Source: Hemerocallis citrina
Taxonomy: Eukaryota; Streptophyta; Magnoliopsida; Asparagales; Asphodelaceae
Length of the DNA: 64,000 bases
Direction of reading: 5' to 3'
Assembly: GCA_017893485.1 (NCBI GenBank)
Contig: CM030360.1
Coordinates: forward strand, 8,022,898 to 8,086,897
Numbering within the stretch: position 1 is the first letter of the stretch; every line of letters starts with the position of its first letter. The translations under genes were made by a program, and so were the position numbers. The notes below the pieces were generated by a model that made no database searches, had not been told where the DNA came from, and saw only the letters and a list, made by a program, of their open reading frames with translations. Shown piece by piece: positions 22,989-33,181 of this stretch.

Positions 22989-23444
22989 GAATAGGATCCA
23001 GGTATATGCTAGTGGACACGAACGGGTTGTACAGGCTGCGGTCCGGTGAAATACAATGCTATAGGTATACTGCGGTATAACTTTAAGTTCGTCACGACTG
23101 TTGAATAGGATCCAGGTATATGCTAGTGGACACGAACGGGTTGTACGGGCTGCGTTCCGGTGAAATACAATGCTATAGGTATACTGCGGTATATCTTTAA
23201 GTTCGTCACGACTGTTGAATAGGATCCAGGTATATGCTAGTGGACACGAACGGGTTGTACGGACTGCGGTCCGGTGAAATACAATGCTATAGGTATACTG
23301 CGGTATATCTTTAAGTTCGTCATGACGGTTGAATAGAATCCAGGTATATGCTAGTGGACACGAACGGGTTGTACGGGCTGCGGTCCGGTGAAATACAATG
23401 CTATAGGTATACTGCGGTATATCTTTAAGTTCGTCACGGCTTTG
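22989..23444 (+). repeat. Four-copy 114-bp tandem repeat in the B 3' LTR
   Basis: Units start at 22989, 23103, 23217 and 23331 with 114-bp spacing, matching the array of the 5' LTR unit for unit. Confidence 0.95.
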
Positions 23445-24063
23445 AACCCAACCATGTCATACTATCAGGAACAGGATGTAGACCTAATTAGAATGCATTG
23501 CATAGCGAGGGTTCGAATCCCTAAACTTAGAGACAACAGCTTGACTTGGAAAGTATGTAGTATGGGATGCATATATTTCCCAAGTCTCGCTTGCATTAGA
23601 CTAAGTACATTTGACTTGCGCATTAGATACTAGAGTATATCATATACGGACGTACTTGATGCAACCCCACCTCCCCTTTCCCTTTTAGCACTCTTCTCCT
23701 GCATTCATGTTTGATTTTAGTTGGTTTGGAAATCGCTGCTTTTATCAGCATTACGTCAGTAGAATTACTGACGTGCCCACTCTTTTAGGTACTAGATGCC
23801 GACCATGAAGTCCACGAAGGTCCAAGCCTGGTGATGCATCCAAGTGATAGTTCCAAGTGTTCCTTACTCACTCCCGATTATATTTCTTTTGTAAAACATG
23901 GGTTGTAATTTTTCTGAACCAAGTCTATTGTAACACTTAAACTTGTATATCATGGAATAAGATTCATTTAATTTTTCCTGCTTTTCCTGCATTGTGACAT
24001 GTTATGAAGGGAGAATTCTGGATTATGTCACGAATCATCAGTATAGGGATTCGGGGCGTTACA

Positions 24064-24068
24064 GGGTG
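24064..24068. repeat. 5-bp target duplication GGGTG (right), element B
   Basis: Matches 12220-12224. Confidence 0.9.
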
Positions 24069-27000
24069 TGTATTATGTAAGAGGAGAACTTTATCTGAAT
24101 GGAATGAAAGCTGTTGTTTTGTTCGATACTGGATCCTCTCATACTTTTGTGTCTCCTAAATTTGCTAAAATGTTGGGAGTTGAACCGAAGATTTTTCCAG
24201 GCAAGATCTTAGCAGTAGCTACTCCATCAGGGAAAACTTTAACCATTGATCGGTACTATGCTGATTGCGAGATTGTGATTGGGGATAGAATTTTCGGAAT
24301 TGATCTAATCGAGCTGACTATCTTGGGAGTCGATGTTATCATTGGCATTGATTGGATATCGATGTACAGTGCAAGCATCGAGTGCAAGACCAAGACGGTA
24401 ACAATGAAGGCTCCAGGTGCACCTGAAGTCAATTTCCAAGGGAAGAAGAAGTGTTCTAAGCTGGTGGCAGCTATCCGCAAGGAAGAGATTCCTGTGGAAG
24501 TGCAAAGGATTCCTGTGGTTCGGGACTATCCGACTGTGTTCTTGGATGATTTTCCTGGGTTACCCCGCATCGTGATGTAGAGTTCAGCATCACCCTTCAA
24601 CCGGGAAGTGCACCCATTTCTAAGGCACCGTATAGGATGGCTCCAGTGGAATAGGATGAGGTGAAACGGCAGATTGAGGAACTGTTGGAGAAAGGCTTTA
24701 TTCAACCTAGTGCGTTACCTTGGGGAGCACCAGTGCTTTTGGTAAAGAAGAATGATGGATCGATGAGAATGTGTATCGACTACCGAGAGCTGAATAAGGT
24801 CACTGTTCAGAATAAGTATCATATTCTCCGAATTGATGACTAGTTCGATCGTCTTCAAAGAGCAGCTATTTTCTCCAAAATAGATCTTCGATCAGGATAT
24901 CACCAAGTTCGAGTGAAAGCGGAAGATGTGCACAAAACTGCATTTAGAACTTGACATGGGCATTACGAATTCTTAGTTATGCCATTTGGAATGACGAATA
25001 CACCCGCAATCTTCATGGATTTGATGAACAAATTTCTGAGGCCATTCATTGATTCTTTCGTCGTGGTATTTATCGACGATATCCTCGTGTACTCCAAGTT
25101 AGAAGAGGAGCACACCGAGCATCTAGCAGCGGTTTTGAAGAAGCTGGAAAAGCAGGAGTTGTATGTCAAGCTATCCAAGTGTGATTTCTGAAAATCTGAA
25201 GTGGCATTCCTAGGTCACATTCTTTCTAAGGAGGGAGTGGCAACTGATCCTCAGAAGATAGAGGCAGTGAGAGATTGGTCTAGGCCTACTACAGTAAAGG
25301 AAGTCAGAAGTTATCTTGGAATGACTGGATACTACAGGAGATTCAATCAAGGTTATGCTCAATTAACTGTACCGCTTACTAGTTTGACCAAGAAGAATGT
25401 GAACTTCAAGTGGACTGAGCAATATGAGGCAAGCTTTCAGGAGTTGAAAGAGAAACTAACTACTGCACCTATTTTTGCTTTGCCTAGAGCAGGTGTTGAC
25501 TATGATGTTTACAGCGATGCTTCACATCGTGGGCTTTGTTGTGTCTTAATGGAAGAAGGAAGACTAATCGCTTATGGGTTTAGGCAACTACGACCGCATG
25601 AGAAGAATTACCCGACTCATGATCTAGAGTTGGCTGCGATTATCTTTGTCTTGAAGCAATGGAGGCACTACGTGTACGGTGAGAAATTGAACATGTACAC
25701 GGACCACAAGAGTTTGAAGTACATATATCAGCAAAAGGATCTGAATTGAGGCAGCGAAGATGGTTGGAAGTGCTTGAGGACATGCAACCTGAGATCAAGT
25801 ATCATCCTGGGAAAGCTAATGTTGTTGCTGATGCACTTAGTCGCAAGAGAAGTTTATCCAGTTTGATTACAACTCAGAAGCATCTGGTGGAGGAATTGGA
25901 TCGAGCAGGTATTGAAGTTTTCTTGCAAGGATTGGGAGCATCTTTAGCTCAGTTGAGGCTTCAGCCTACGTTGAATGGAAGGATCATTGCAAGTCAAGAG
26001 GTTGATGCTGATATCTTGGAGATGAAGGAGCAGGTTGGTGCCGGCAGGTTGCCCGGATTTCAAATCAGGAATGGAGTGCTGTGGTTCGGAGATAGACTAC
26101 GTGTTCCAAATCAGGCGAATCTGAAAGAGAGTATTCTTCAGAGGCACATGCTACTCTTTTGTCTGTACATCCTGGGAGTACTAAGATGTACAAAGACATC
26201 AAACCGCATTTCTAGTGGTCAGGTTTGAAGCGGGATGTGGTTGAATTTGTGGCAAAGTGTGAGGTTTGTCAGCAAGTCAAAGCCGAGAATCAGAGACCTA
26301 GAGGTCTATTACAACCATTACCTATTCCGGAATGGAAGTGGGATAACATCAGTATGGATTTTATTACGGGATTGCCCAAGAGTCCTAAAGGCAATGATGT
26401 GATTTGGGTTAAAGTCGATCGATTAACCAAGTCCGCTCACTTCTTGGCGATGAAACTCACTGCTTCGATGGACAAGTTAGCTGAGTTGTATGTTGGCAAG
26501 ATCATCAGGCTTCATGGTGTTCCGTCAACTATTGTGTCTGATCGAGATGTGCAGTTTACTTCGCATTTCTGGAGGAGTCTTCAGACAGCTTTGGGTACCA
26601 AGATGGATTTCAGCACTGCTTTTCATCTGCAAACCGATGGGCAGACCGAGAGAGTCAACCGTATTCTTGAGGATATGCTTCAGTGTTGTATACTCGACTT
26701 TGGATGCAGTTGGAAAAGGCATTTACCCTTGGTAGAGTTTGCTTACAACAACAGTTTTCAGACTAGCATCGGGATGGCACCGTACGAAGCTCTGTATGGT
26801 AGGAAGTGCAGAACACCTGTTTGTTGGTTTGAAGTTGGGGAGCGTCAATTGTTTGGGCCTGAGCTTGTGCAGCAAACCTCTGAAAAGATTGATCTGATCA
26901 GGAAAAGGTTGGTAGAAGCTCAGAGCAGGCAGAAAAGCTATGCAGACAATCGGAGAAGGGACCTTGAGTTTGAGAAAGGTGACTTCGTCTTTCTGAAAGT

Positions 27001-27393
27001 ATCGCCCAGTAAAGGTGTGATTCGATTTGGCAAAAGCGGGAAGTTAGCCCCGAGGTTTATAGGCCCTATAAGATATTGAAAAGGGTCGAGAAAACTGCTT
27101 ACCAGCTTGAATTACCGGAAGAGTTATCTCAGGTGAACAATGTCTTTCATGTGTCTATGCTGAGAGGTTATATTCCAGATCCGAGTCATCATTTGCCTGA
27201 AGTGCCGGAAGGTTTGCATTTGGATCTCAATTACATCGAGTCTCCTGTCGAGATTGTTGATCGTCGAGATAAAGTCTTGAGGAATAAGACGATACCGATG
27301 GTCAAGGTAGTCTGGAGAAACCATTTGGCTGAAGAGGCTACTTGGGAGTCTAAGGAGAGGATGTTGAAGGATTATCCCGAGCTTTTTGCTTGA
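24069..27393 (+). pseudogene. Pol of element A: protease, RT, RNase H, integrase, chromodomain (heavily broken)
   Basis: Protease starts straight after B (motif VLFDTGSSHTF). It runs to a frameshift near 24565. RT then carries TAG at 24652, TAG at 24841, TGA at 24953 and TGA at 25189 (in place of a conserved Trp); it keeps the FIDD box. RNase H ([14 protein letters not shown]) ends at a one-base deletion near 25748. Integrase has a frameshift near 26138, TAG near 26214, and then an open stretch 26225-27079 with MDFITG, SDRDVQF and QTERVNR. Another deletion near 27066 leads to the chromodomain (IPMVKVVWRNHLAEEATWES) ending at TGA 27391-27393. Similarity to B pol is high throughout, but A is clearly more decayed, as expected for the older layer. 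Confidence 0.92.
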
Positions 27394-27450
27394 TTTGTAT
27401 TTTGTATTTTCTTGTACTTGTTGGGAGTGTTTTGTTCTTGCTCTTGGCTG

Positions 27451-27470
27451 TAGTTCTGGGGACAGAACTA
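27451..27470 (+). other. Stem-loop next to the polypurine tract, element A
   Basis: TAGTTCTG / CAGAACTA stem with GGGA loop, same place as in element B. Confidence 0.65.
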
Positions 27471-27474
27471 TTCT

Positions 27475-27487
27475 AAGGAGGGAGTAT
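27475..27487 (+). other. Polypurine tract, element A
   Basis: AAGGAGGGAGTAT directly precedes the 3' LTR of A. Confidence 0.85.
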
Positions 27488-27591
27488 TGTAATACCCCGA
27501 TTTTTATTTACGAAAATTACTAATTTTTGCACGTATTGTGCACGTGCAATTTTTGTAGTGTGAAATCTTATAATTACATTCAATATGGATA

Positions 27592-27627
<36 letters not shown>

Positions 27628-30600
27628 GTGTTCTCTAATTATTTTTATAAAGGCTCATTTTTCTTCAAATAAACATAAGCCTTTCTTTTTAGCCCAAATC
27701 TAATTTATTTTTGTAAAACTATTATTTCGCCCATTAATTAAAGCCCATGAGTTATTTCTCTTTTAATCACAACTTGTAGCGTAGAATATTTTCATAAGGT
27801 TATTTTTATAAAAAATAAAATGTACAACTTTTTTAAATGGAGAACAAATGAATGCACGTGCATTGCACGTACACGTGCAAAAAGCACACTAGGAGGCCGG
27901 TTTTGGATTGGAGGGAAAATGAAAAAAATGAGTGGAGTTATGGGTGGTAGTTGTTTGATCATGGTTGGTTACTACAACTTCCCCTTGAATCCTAGCCTTT
28001 TATTATTAACTCCTAGATTGATCCTAACCCTTCATTTACTCTAAATTTTAGTATAAATACCCCCCCTAGCCTAGTTATTTTGTACTCTTCATTTCTCTAT
28101 AGTAGAAAATACATTTGTTAGTAGTGATTTATTAGTAGTAAGTGAGATAAAAGATTGAGAGTTGTGTGTGAGTGAGTTGTGTGTGCATTCAAAGGAAGGC
28201 CGGCATCAAGGAGGGCTCGGATTGCACTTTGAAGGTCGGTTGTGCGCATCAAGGAGGAGGAGGAACGCCCTTTTGGCAAGGACTCTTGTGTTTAGGAGGT
28301 GTTGCAATTGTATTCTCTCCAAATAAGGTGGGTTATTTTCCATGTTTCTAATTAGATAGCATGCTAAAATTGAATTGAAATGATAATGCATGAAAAAGAT
28401 TAATAAGAGTGCATTTAAATGGAAAAATGGCTTGTTAGTTGATTGAAATGTTGCTAAATAGATTGTATGTTATTCCATCATCAAATTTAAGTTGTGTGTG
28501 AATTATTTATAGCTATGGAATGCTTGAAGTAAAATTCTTTATTAGCATCAAAATTAAATGCAAATGTTAGTAGATGAAAGTGTTGTCTTATGTGCTTGGA
28601 TGAACCCTTTGTGATAACGTTTATAATGGATGACTTAAAATATATTTTTGGGTTTGGAAAAAGGGAATATAAATAGGGAGTTGATATAGAAAATATTAAT
28701 GCTAAATTGTATAAGAAATATCGAAATGAGATGTGGTAGTAGTAGCGTACAATTTAAACTAATTGTATGAAAAATATGTGTTTAATTACTGGAAAAATTA
28801 TTTTTAAATTACTGGAGTATCAAATATTGTTTGAATAATTATTCTGGAGATTTACAGGAAATTTAGTAAAAACAAAACTCAAATGAGAGCTTTTGAAACA
28901 TCGAAATGTTCTATTGAACAGAGAACTGATTTATTTAAAATATAAGTTGCATTCAAGACAACTTAAGCCTATAGCTCAAGTGGTTGGGAGGCTTCTAATG
29001 CTACAGTGTGTGCGGCTTGTGTCCCACGGATTGCTGGTTCAATACTGGATGACACCATTTTATTTTGTGTGCATTTAAAAATTAAATCAAGTTCAGTCCG
29101 AGAGTATATAACTCTCCAATCCTTCTTTATACCGATGAGCCCAAGTGGCCAAGTGGCTAGTGTGTGCGGTTGGGTTCTCTTTGGTCGCTGGTTCGAAACC
29201 TGGTCTCAGCCAGAATTAAACTTTGTGGAAAAATGATTTTTTTGGTGGATTTTTGATGTCTCAAAATTATGAAAAAAATACTATTATTATACTAAAATTA
29301 TGTGTGACTTATGAAAAATAAATTGGGAGTTATTAGAATGAAATGAAGTATATTTTGGAAATAAAAGTGTAGTTGGAACTATGGTTCTACACTTGTATAT
29401 TTTTGTGAAAGATGTGTTTTGCAAAAGAATTGAAATAAGTGCTAGAAAAGGAAAATAACAAAGAAAGAAAATATATATTGTGAAGTTTGCGTGAATTATT
29501 CTTATTGAAGAATAGTGTGACAATAATGAGTTATGAATATTCATTTTGACCATATAATTGGTGATATGATTTTAATGTGGAAATAAATATTGGATGAAAT
29601 ACATGATGAATAATCGAACTCCATATATGGTTATTGACTCATGAATAATTAGAAATCATGTGATTGGAAAAGAGAAATGTTATTGAGTATGACAACTCAA
29701 ACATGTGAATTTGTGAATTGAAATTGGAAATTAGGGTGTAGCCAAAACTCACACCGGTAAATGAAAAGTGATGAATTATGATTATTGACATTGAAAAAAC
29801 CAGTTTGGGTCATTGTGAAATAAAAGAAATAAGACCAGTAGTAGTGAGAGGGCTAACTCTAAGAGATTGATTTTGTTCATGATTTCATTAAATTAAGAAT
29901 TAGTACATAGTGAAGAGGTGATGAAAGTGAGAGAAAAATACAAGTATGAGGGCCTCGAGTCTACGATGTGAGATTGAGCCACAGAATGCATGCTTGATGC
30001 GTCAGGACATGGCGTGGGCACTACTCCGGAATTATCAGGATCTTCGCGACGCTTGTGGGATGTTTGGTGACTGCAAGAGAATCGTGTGCCATGAAGGAGG
30101 CTGAATTGCCGCAGAATGCATGCTTGATGCGTCAGGAAATGGCGTGGAATTCCCCTCCAGGTTTTCTGTACATGAGCTTGTACTCATAGATCATCTAGGA
30201 TACTTACCGTAGTTACAGTAGTAGATTAAGTCATGACGAGGGATTGAACCCTACAAGATGAAGAACGATTAAGAGGCTTGCCCTCAGACCTATGTAGTAT
30301 GTGATGCATAGAATCCGAACAAGTGTGCATTAGTGTCATGTAATACAAATAATTGCAGTAAGGACTAAGTGCACAATCACGACACGACATCATTAGGGTA
30401 TTCCCTTTAGTTTGATATGTGACAAGTTTGTGTTTGTTAAATATAGAAAATCAATTATACTATTTCCGGCATAGAGAGGATGGCCGTGTATAATGTTCTT
30501 CGGTTGAATAAACTAACGTATCCACAGTTTGTATGCAGGGTAAATGACATGATAAAGATTAAAGAAGAACAGATGCTTAGAGATTATTCAATGTTGTTGT

Positions 30601-30776
30601 ACTTTTATATAAATGTTGTAAATTTGCTTCCGCTGTATAGTGTAAAGTGTAAAGATTCTATGTAACTCTGATGTAAAGTGAAAAGTTTTAAATTTCCTTG
30701 TAAAATTGTACGAAAGAAGTGTAAAGATCCTGTGGAATCTCGAATTCAGTTGTATTTTGGAATTCGGGGCGTTACC
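27488..30776 (+). repeat. Element A 3' LTR
   Basis: Copy of 8266-11592 with scattered substitutions and a shorter C run after the TATA box (28060-28066). Contains both tRNA-like modules (about 28971-29060 and 29136-29215). Ends GTTACC, so the last base has mutated from the usual A. Confidence 0.93.
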
Positions 30777-30781
30777 GTAAT
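30777..30781. repeat. 5-bp target duplication GTAAT (right), element A
   Basis: Matches 8261-8265. Confidence 0.88.
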
Positions 30782-31252
30782 GAAGACTCCCAAATTCATC
30801 AAGGACTGTCTTCTTCAACAGTAAGTTGCTGCTGCTGGTTATGTTTTGTTGCTAATGTTGTATCTGAGTTTTGAGAAGTGTTTCCTTGCTTTTGACTTTT
30901 AGATTTGCATGTCTTTTTCATTGTCTAGTCTCCTTGCTGCTATAAATAACAAATTCAATGAGTGTCTTGTTCATCATGTTTCTATTGAACATGATAGTAA
31001 AAAAATTGAAAAAAGATGAAGAAAGGAAAGAAAAAGAAGCTGAAATTTGAGTTTTGAGGAGAATATACTCAGTTCAATTCAATGAGTGTCTCCTTGCTGC
31101 TATAAATACCAAATTCAAAGAGTGTCTTCTTCATAATTCTTCATCATGTTTTTTGGGAGAATATGAAGAAGAAAAAAGGGGAAATTAGAAAGAAGATGAT
31201 GATGAAGAACAAAGGGAAGAAATAAGATGAGGGAGACAGATGCCGGTATATG
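30782..31252 (+). other. MULE internal DNA, right part, with exon-like start
   Basis: The first ~50 bases read as a short open segment ending CAACAG/GTAAGT, like an exon and donor, continuous with sequence before 8261 once element A is removed. A 'ttttgagaagtg...cttttgacttttag' word occurs here (near 30868) and before the insertion (near 8180). No gene product recognised. Confidence 0.4.
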
Positions 31253-31736
31253 TTAGTATACAAGTACATACTGGGTTTCCCTTAGGGAAGAGTATTGACT
31301 CTGCCTCTTTTCTTTTTTAAGTTCTTTTTTTTTGGAATTTTAGAATGTAGAAGTAGCAATTCTCCTTCCTTCATACACATTCATTCACCACCATTCCACA
31401 TAGTGCATTAATTCTCTGGTTTCGGAGGACGGAGTAGTAGTGGATATCACATTGTATTCATGCTACTTTTCAACTTCTTGGCATGCACACCTCACAATCA
31501 TGCAACAAATAGCATGAATATGAGGAGTGCGTGTCAAGAAGTTGTTAAGTACTTTGAATATACTGTTACACCCGCTACTTCTCCATCCTCCGAACCAGAG
31601 AATTGTTGCCTCTGTGTAATGGTGGTGAACGAAAGTATATGCAGGGGGATAACTGTTACTTATGCATTCAAAAAGAGGCAGAGTCAATAGTCCTTTCTAC
31701 TTTTGAGAAGAAACCCAGCATGTACTTGTATACTAA
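31253..31736. ncRNA. Long imperfect foldback, candidate MIRNA-like or siRNA hairpin
   Basis: The left arm 31253-31503 pairs with the right arm 31512-31736 around an 8-base loop (AACAAATA). The inner stem pairs CAACTTCTTGGCATGCACAC with the complement of the sequence around 31525-31544, with few mismatches; the outer part pairs 'tagtatacaagtacat' with 'atgtacttgtatacta'. Mismatches are spread along the arms and the left arm holds an extra ~25-base insert. The length is beyond a typical MIRNA precursor and fits a young inverted-duplication MIRNA, or a foldback MITE within the MULE. No mature miRNA was recognised. Confidence 0.6.
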
Positions 31737-32455
31737 ATTATTTGCAAAACTTACTCAAGTCTGCTCGAAGTGTCAAAACTGTGTTTGTAATAGCAATTCA
31801 CTTTAGTTATGTATGCATTATATGTATGTTCAATTTACATGTATTTGCCAGTTTCTAATGAATCAAGTACAAAGCTAGTATAATGTGTTCAATCTATATT
31901 TCAATTTCAATCCCAAATTCCAATACCACAGTTAATTGCCCAAATTCCAAATTCCGAACACGGAACCCCTCTAAAAAATCACAAATTCCTAATTCAGAAT
32001 CGGAAATATAATCCCAAATTTCTATTTGCAACAAATCGAAATCCTAACTCAACCTTAATAACAATCCCAAATTCAATCCTAAATTGAAGAAAATATACTA
32101 CAATCATCAAGAATAATCAACAATTAAGAGTAGTTCTACAATTAAAACCCAAATTAATCTACAAATGATCCATCACAACTAAGAGACTAGTTCATCAAAT
32201 GCAAAGATGACAGATTCCCCACCTTTTGATGCATCTGCTGCTTGTGCGCCACCACCTACCACCTGCCGCGCCGCCACCACCTTCTGCGTCACGCGCCGCT
32301 GGCCCCGTCCAACGGCATGTTCCCCTGCCCCATGCTTCATCTGATTTTGAAAGAAAGGAGAAGAAGACAACGAAGGAGAGGAGAAGAAGACAGCAGAGAT
32401 AAAATAGAAAAATAAGGAGGTAAGGGTAGAAAAGTAATTTCACGCTATATCTGTT
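31737..32455. other. MULE internal DNA beside the right TIR; no gene
   Basis: AT-rich with repeated 'atcccaaattc' words (31910-32090). A short minus-strand frame around 32180-32370 is Gly/Ala-rich from GC-rich DNA and has no recognised domain. Confidence 0.45.
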
Positions 32456-32591
32456 AATAAGTTAACGGAATTGATCGACGGGTGCCTATAGATCAATTTT
32501 CAAAACTTTGGGGGTTATTGAGGTATTACTGTAACTTCAGGTGTGTATAGAGTATTATTGCTAACTTTGGGTGTCAATTGGTCATTCTCCC
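32456..32591 (-). repeat. MULE right terminal inverted repeat
   Basis: Inverted copy of 5522-5660; outer 30 bases identical. Confidence 0.9.
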
Positions 32592-32600
32592 TATTTTAAA
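32592..32600. repeat. 9-bp target site duplication (right), MULE
   Basis: TATTTTAAA, matching 5513-5521. Confidence 0.93.
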
Positions 32601-32871
32601 TAAGTGAACAAAACTTTGGGAAAAAGAAACTAAGCTAGAAATGAAATACAAAATTATTTAAGAATCTATTTTCTATTATAAAAGCCACAATAAATCTGTC
32701 CATATGAGATCTGAGTCGTTCATCTTCTTTTATTTAGATCTATAGATTTAATTTAGATCGTTCATTTAATTTATAATTGATTAAATCTGTCCAGTGCATA
32801 TCTGGATCGTACATATTATACTTTTACATTAAATCTCAACCATCCAAATTCCCCATATATTATATTTTCTC

Positions 32872-32879
32872 TATATAAA
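32872..32879 (+). promoter_or_regulatory. TATA box of the NDL-like pseudogene
   Basis: TATATAAA is followed by a CT-rich leader with AAACCCTAA telo-boxes (about 32948 and 33013-33027) and, 303 bases later, by the ATG of the NDL-like frame. The arrangement is typical of a plant housekeeping promoter. Confidence 0.5.
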
Positions 32880-33181
32880 ATCTATACCCATCCCCTATCG
32901 TCTCTTTTCTCCTGTCTCTCTCTCCCAAAATCCCGATCTTTCTCTAAACACAAACCCTAATCACTCCAATCTTTCTCTCTTGATCTCTCTCCAAAATCCT
33001 CTCAGTCTCGCTAAACCCAAACCCTAACCCCAATTCCACTCCCAACCCCGATGCCCCTCCCCAATCCGAAACCCACAATATCTCTGATCCCCCAAACTCT
33101 AATCCTTATCTCTTCCCTCTGCCGCTGTCGTCGCCGTCGTTCTTCATTAACTCTCTTGTTTTGGAATGGATGTTTTGAGTA

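Larger units (their letters stand above)
12225..24063 (+). mobile_element. Element B: Ty3 chromovirus (Tekay/Del-like), inserted in element A
   Basis: LTRs 12225-15376 (3152 bp) and 20896-24063 (3168 bp) are nearly identical and flanked by GGGTG. Internal order: primer site, coiled-coil ORF, gag with two CCHC knuckles, a 92-nt intron-like gap, protease, RT, RNase H, integrase, chromodomain, hairpin, polypurine tract. It is the youngest layer of the nest. Visible breaks are TAG at 15648, TGA at 16429, a frameshift near 18058, TAG at 19384, and frameshifts near 20388 and 20706, so it is not autonomous as read. Confidence 0.93.
20896..24063 (+). repeat. Element B 3' LTR
   Basis: A near-identical copy of 12225-15376. 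The main length difference is a run of 25 G (22643-22667), where the 5' LTR has only 7. Ends GGGGCGTTACA followed by the GGGTG duplication. Confidence 0.94.
8266..30776 (+). mobile_element. Element A: Ty3 chromovirus (Tekay/Del-like) LTR retrotransposon
   Basis: Two long LTRs (8266-11592 and 27488-30776, about 3.3 kb each) are flanked by GTAAT duplications. The order is LTR, tRNA-Met primer site, small coiled-coil ORF, protease, reverse transcriptase, RNase H, integrase, chromodomain, polypurine tract, LTR. RT before integrase makes it Ty3-type, and the C-terminal chromodomain makes it a chromovirus of the Tekay/Del kind. The main gag domain with zinc knuckles is absent. Element B is inserted between the small ORF and the protease. 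pol has many stops and frameshifts, so A cannot move by itself. LTRs differ at scattered positions, more than those of B appear to. Confidence 0.92.
5522..32591. mobile_element. Mutator-like DNA transposon (non-autonomous), hosting nested retrotransposons
   Basis: The element is bounded by terminal inverted repeats starting GGGAGAATGACCAATTGACA and by perfect 9-bp duplications (TATTTTAAA). The outer 30 bases of the two TIRs are identical, and similarity continues with mismatches for about 135-140 bp. Subtracting element A (8266-30776) and its TSD leaves about 4.55 kb of MULE DNA. I found no MURA-type transposase in that remainder, so the element is most likely non-autonomous. It carries GCT/TGT-rich direct repeats, a long foldback (31253-31736) and an exon-like segment at the point where element A inserted. 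Movement would have needed transposase from another MULE. Confidence 0.9.

Noticed and set aside
32195..32443. Minus-strand Gly/Ala-rich ORF
   Set aside because: Short GC-rich patch next to the MULE TIR; no domain, no conserved start.
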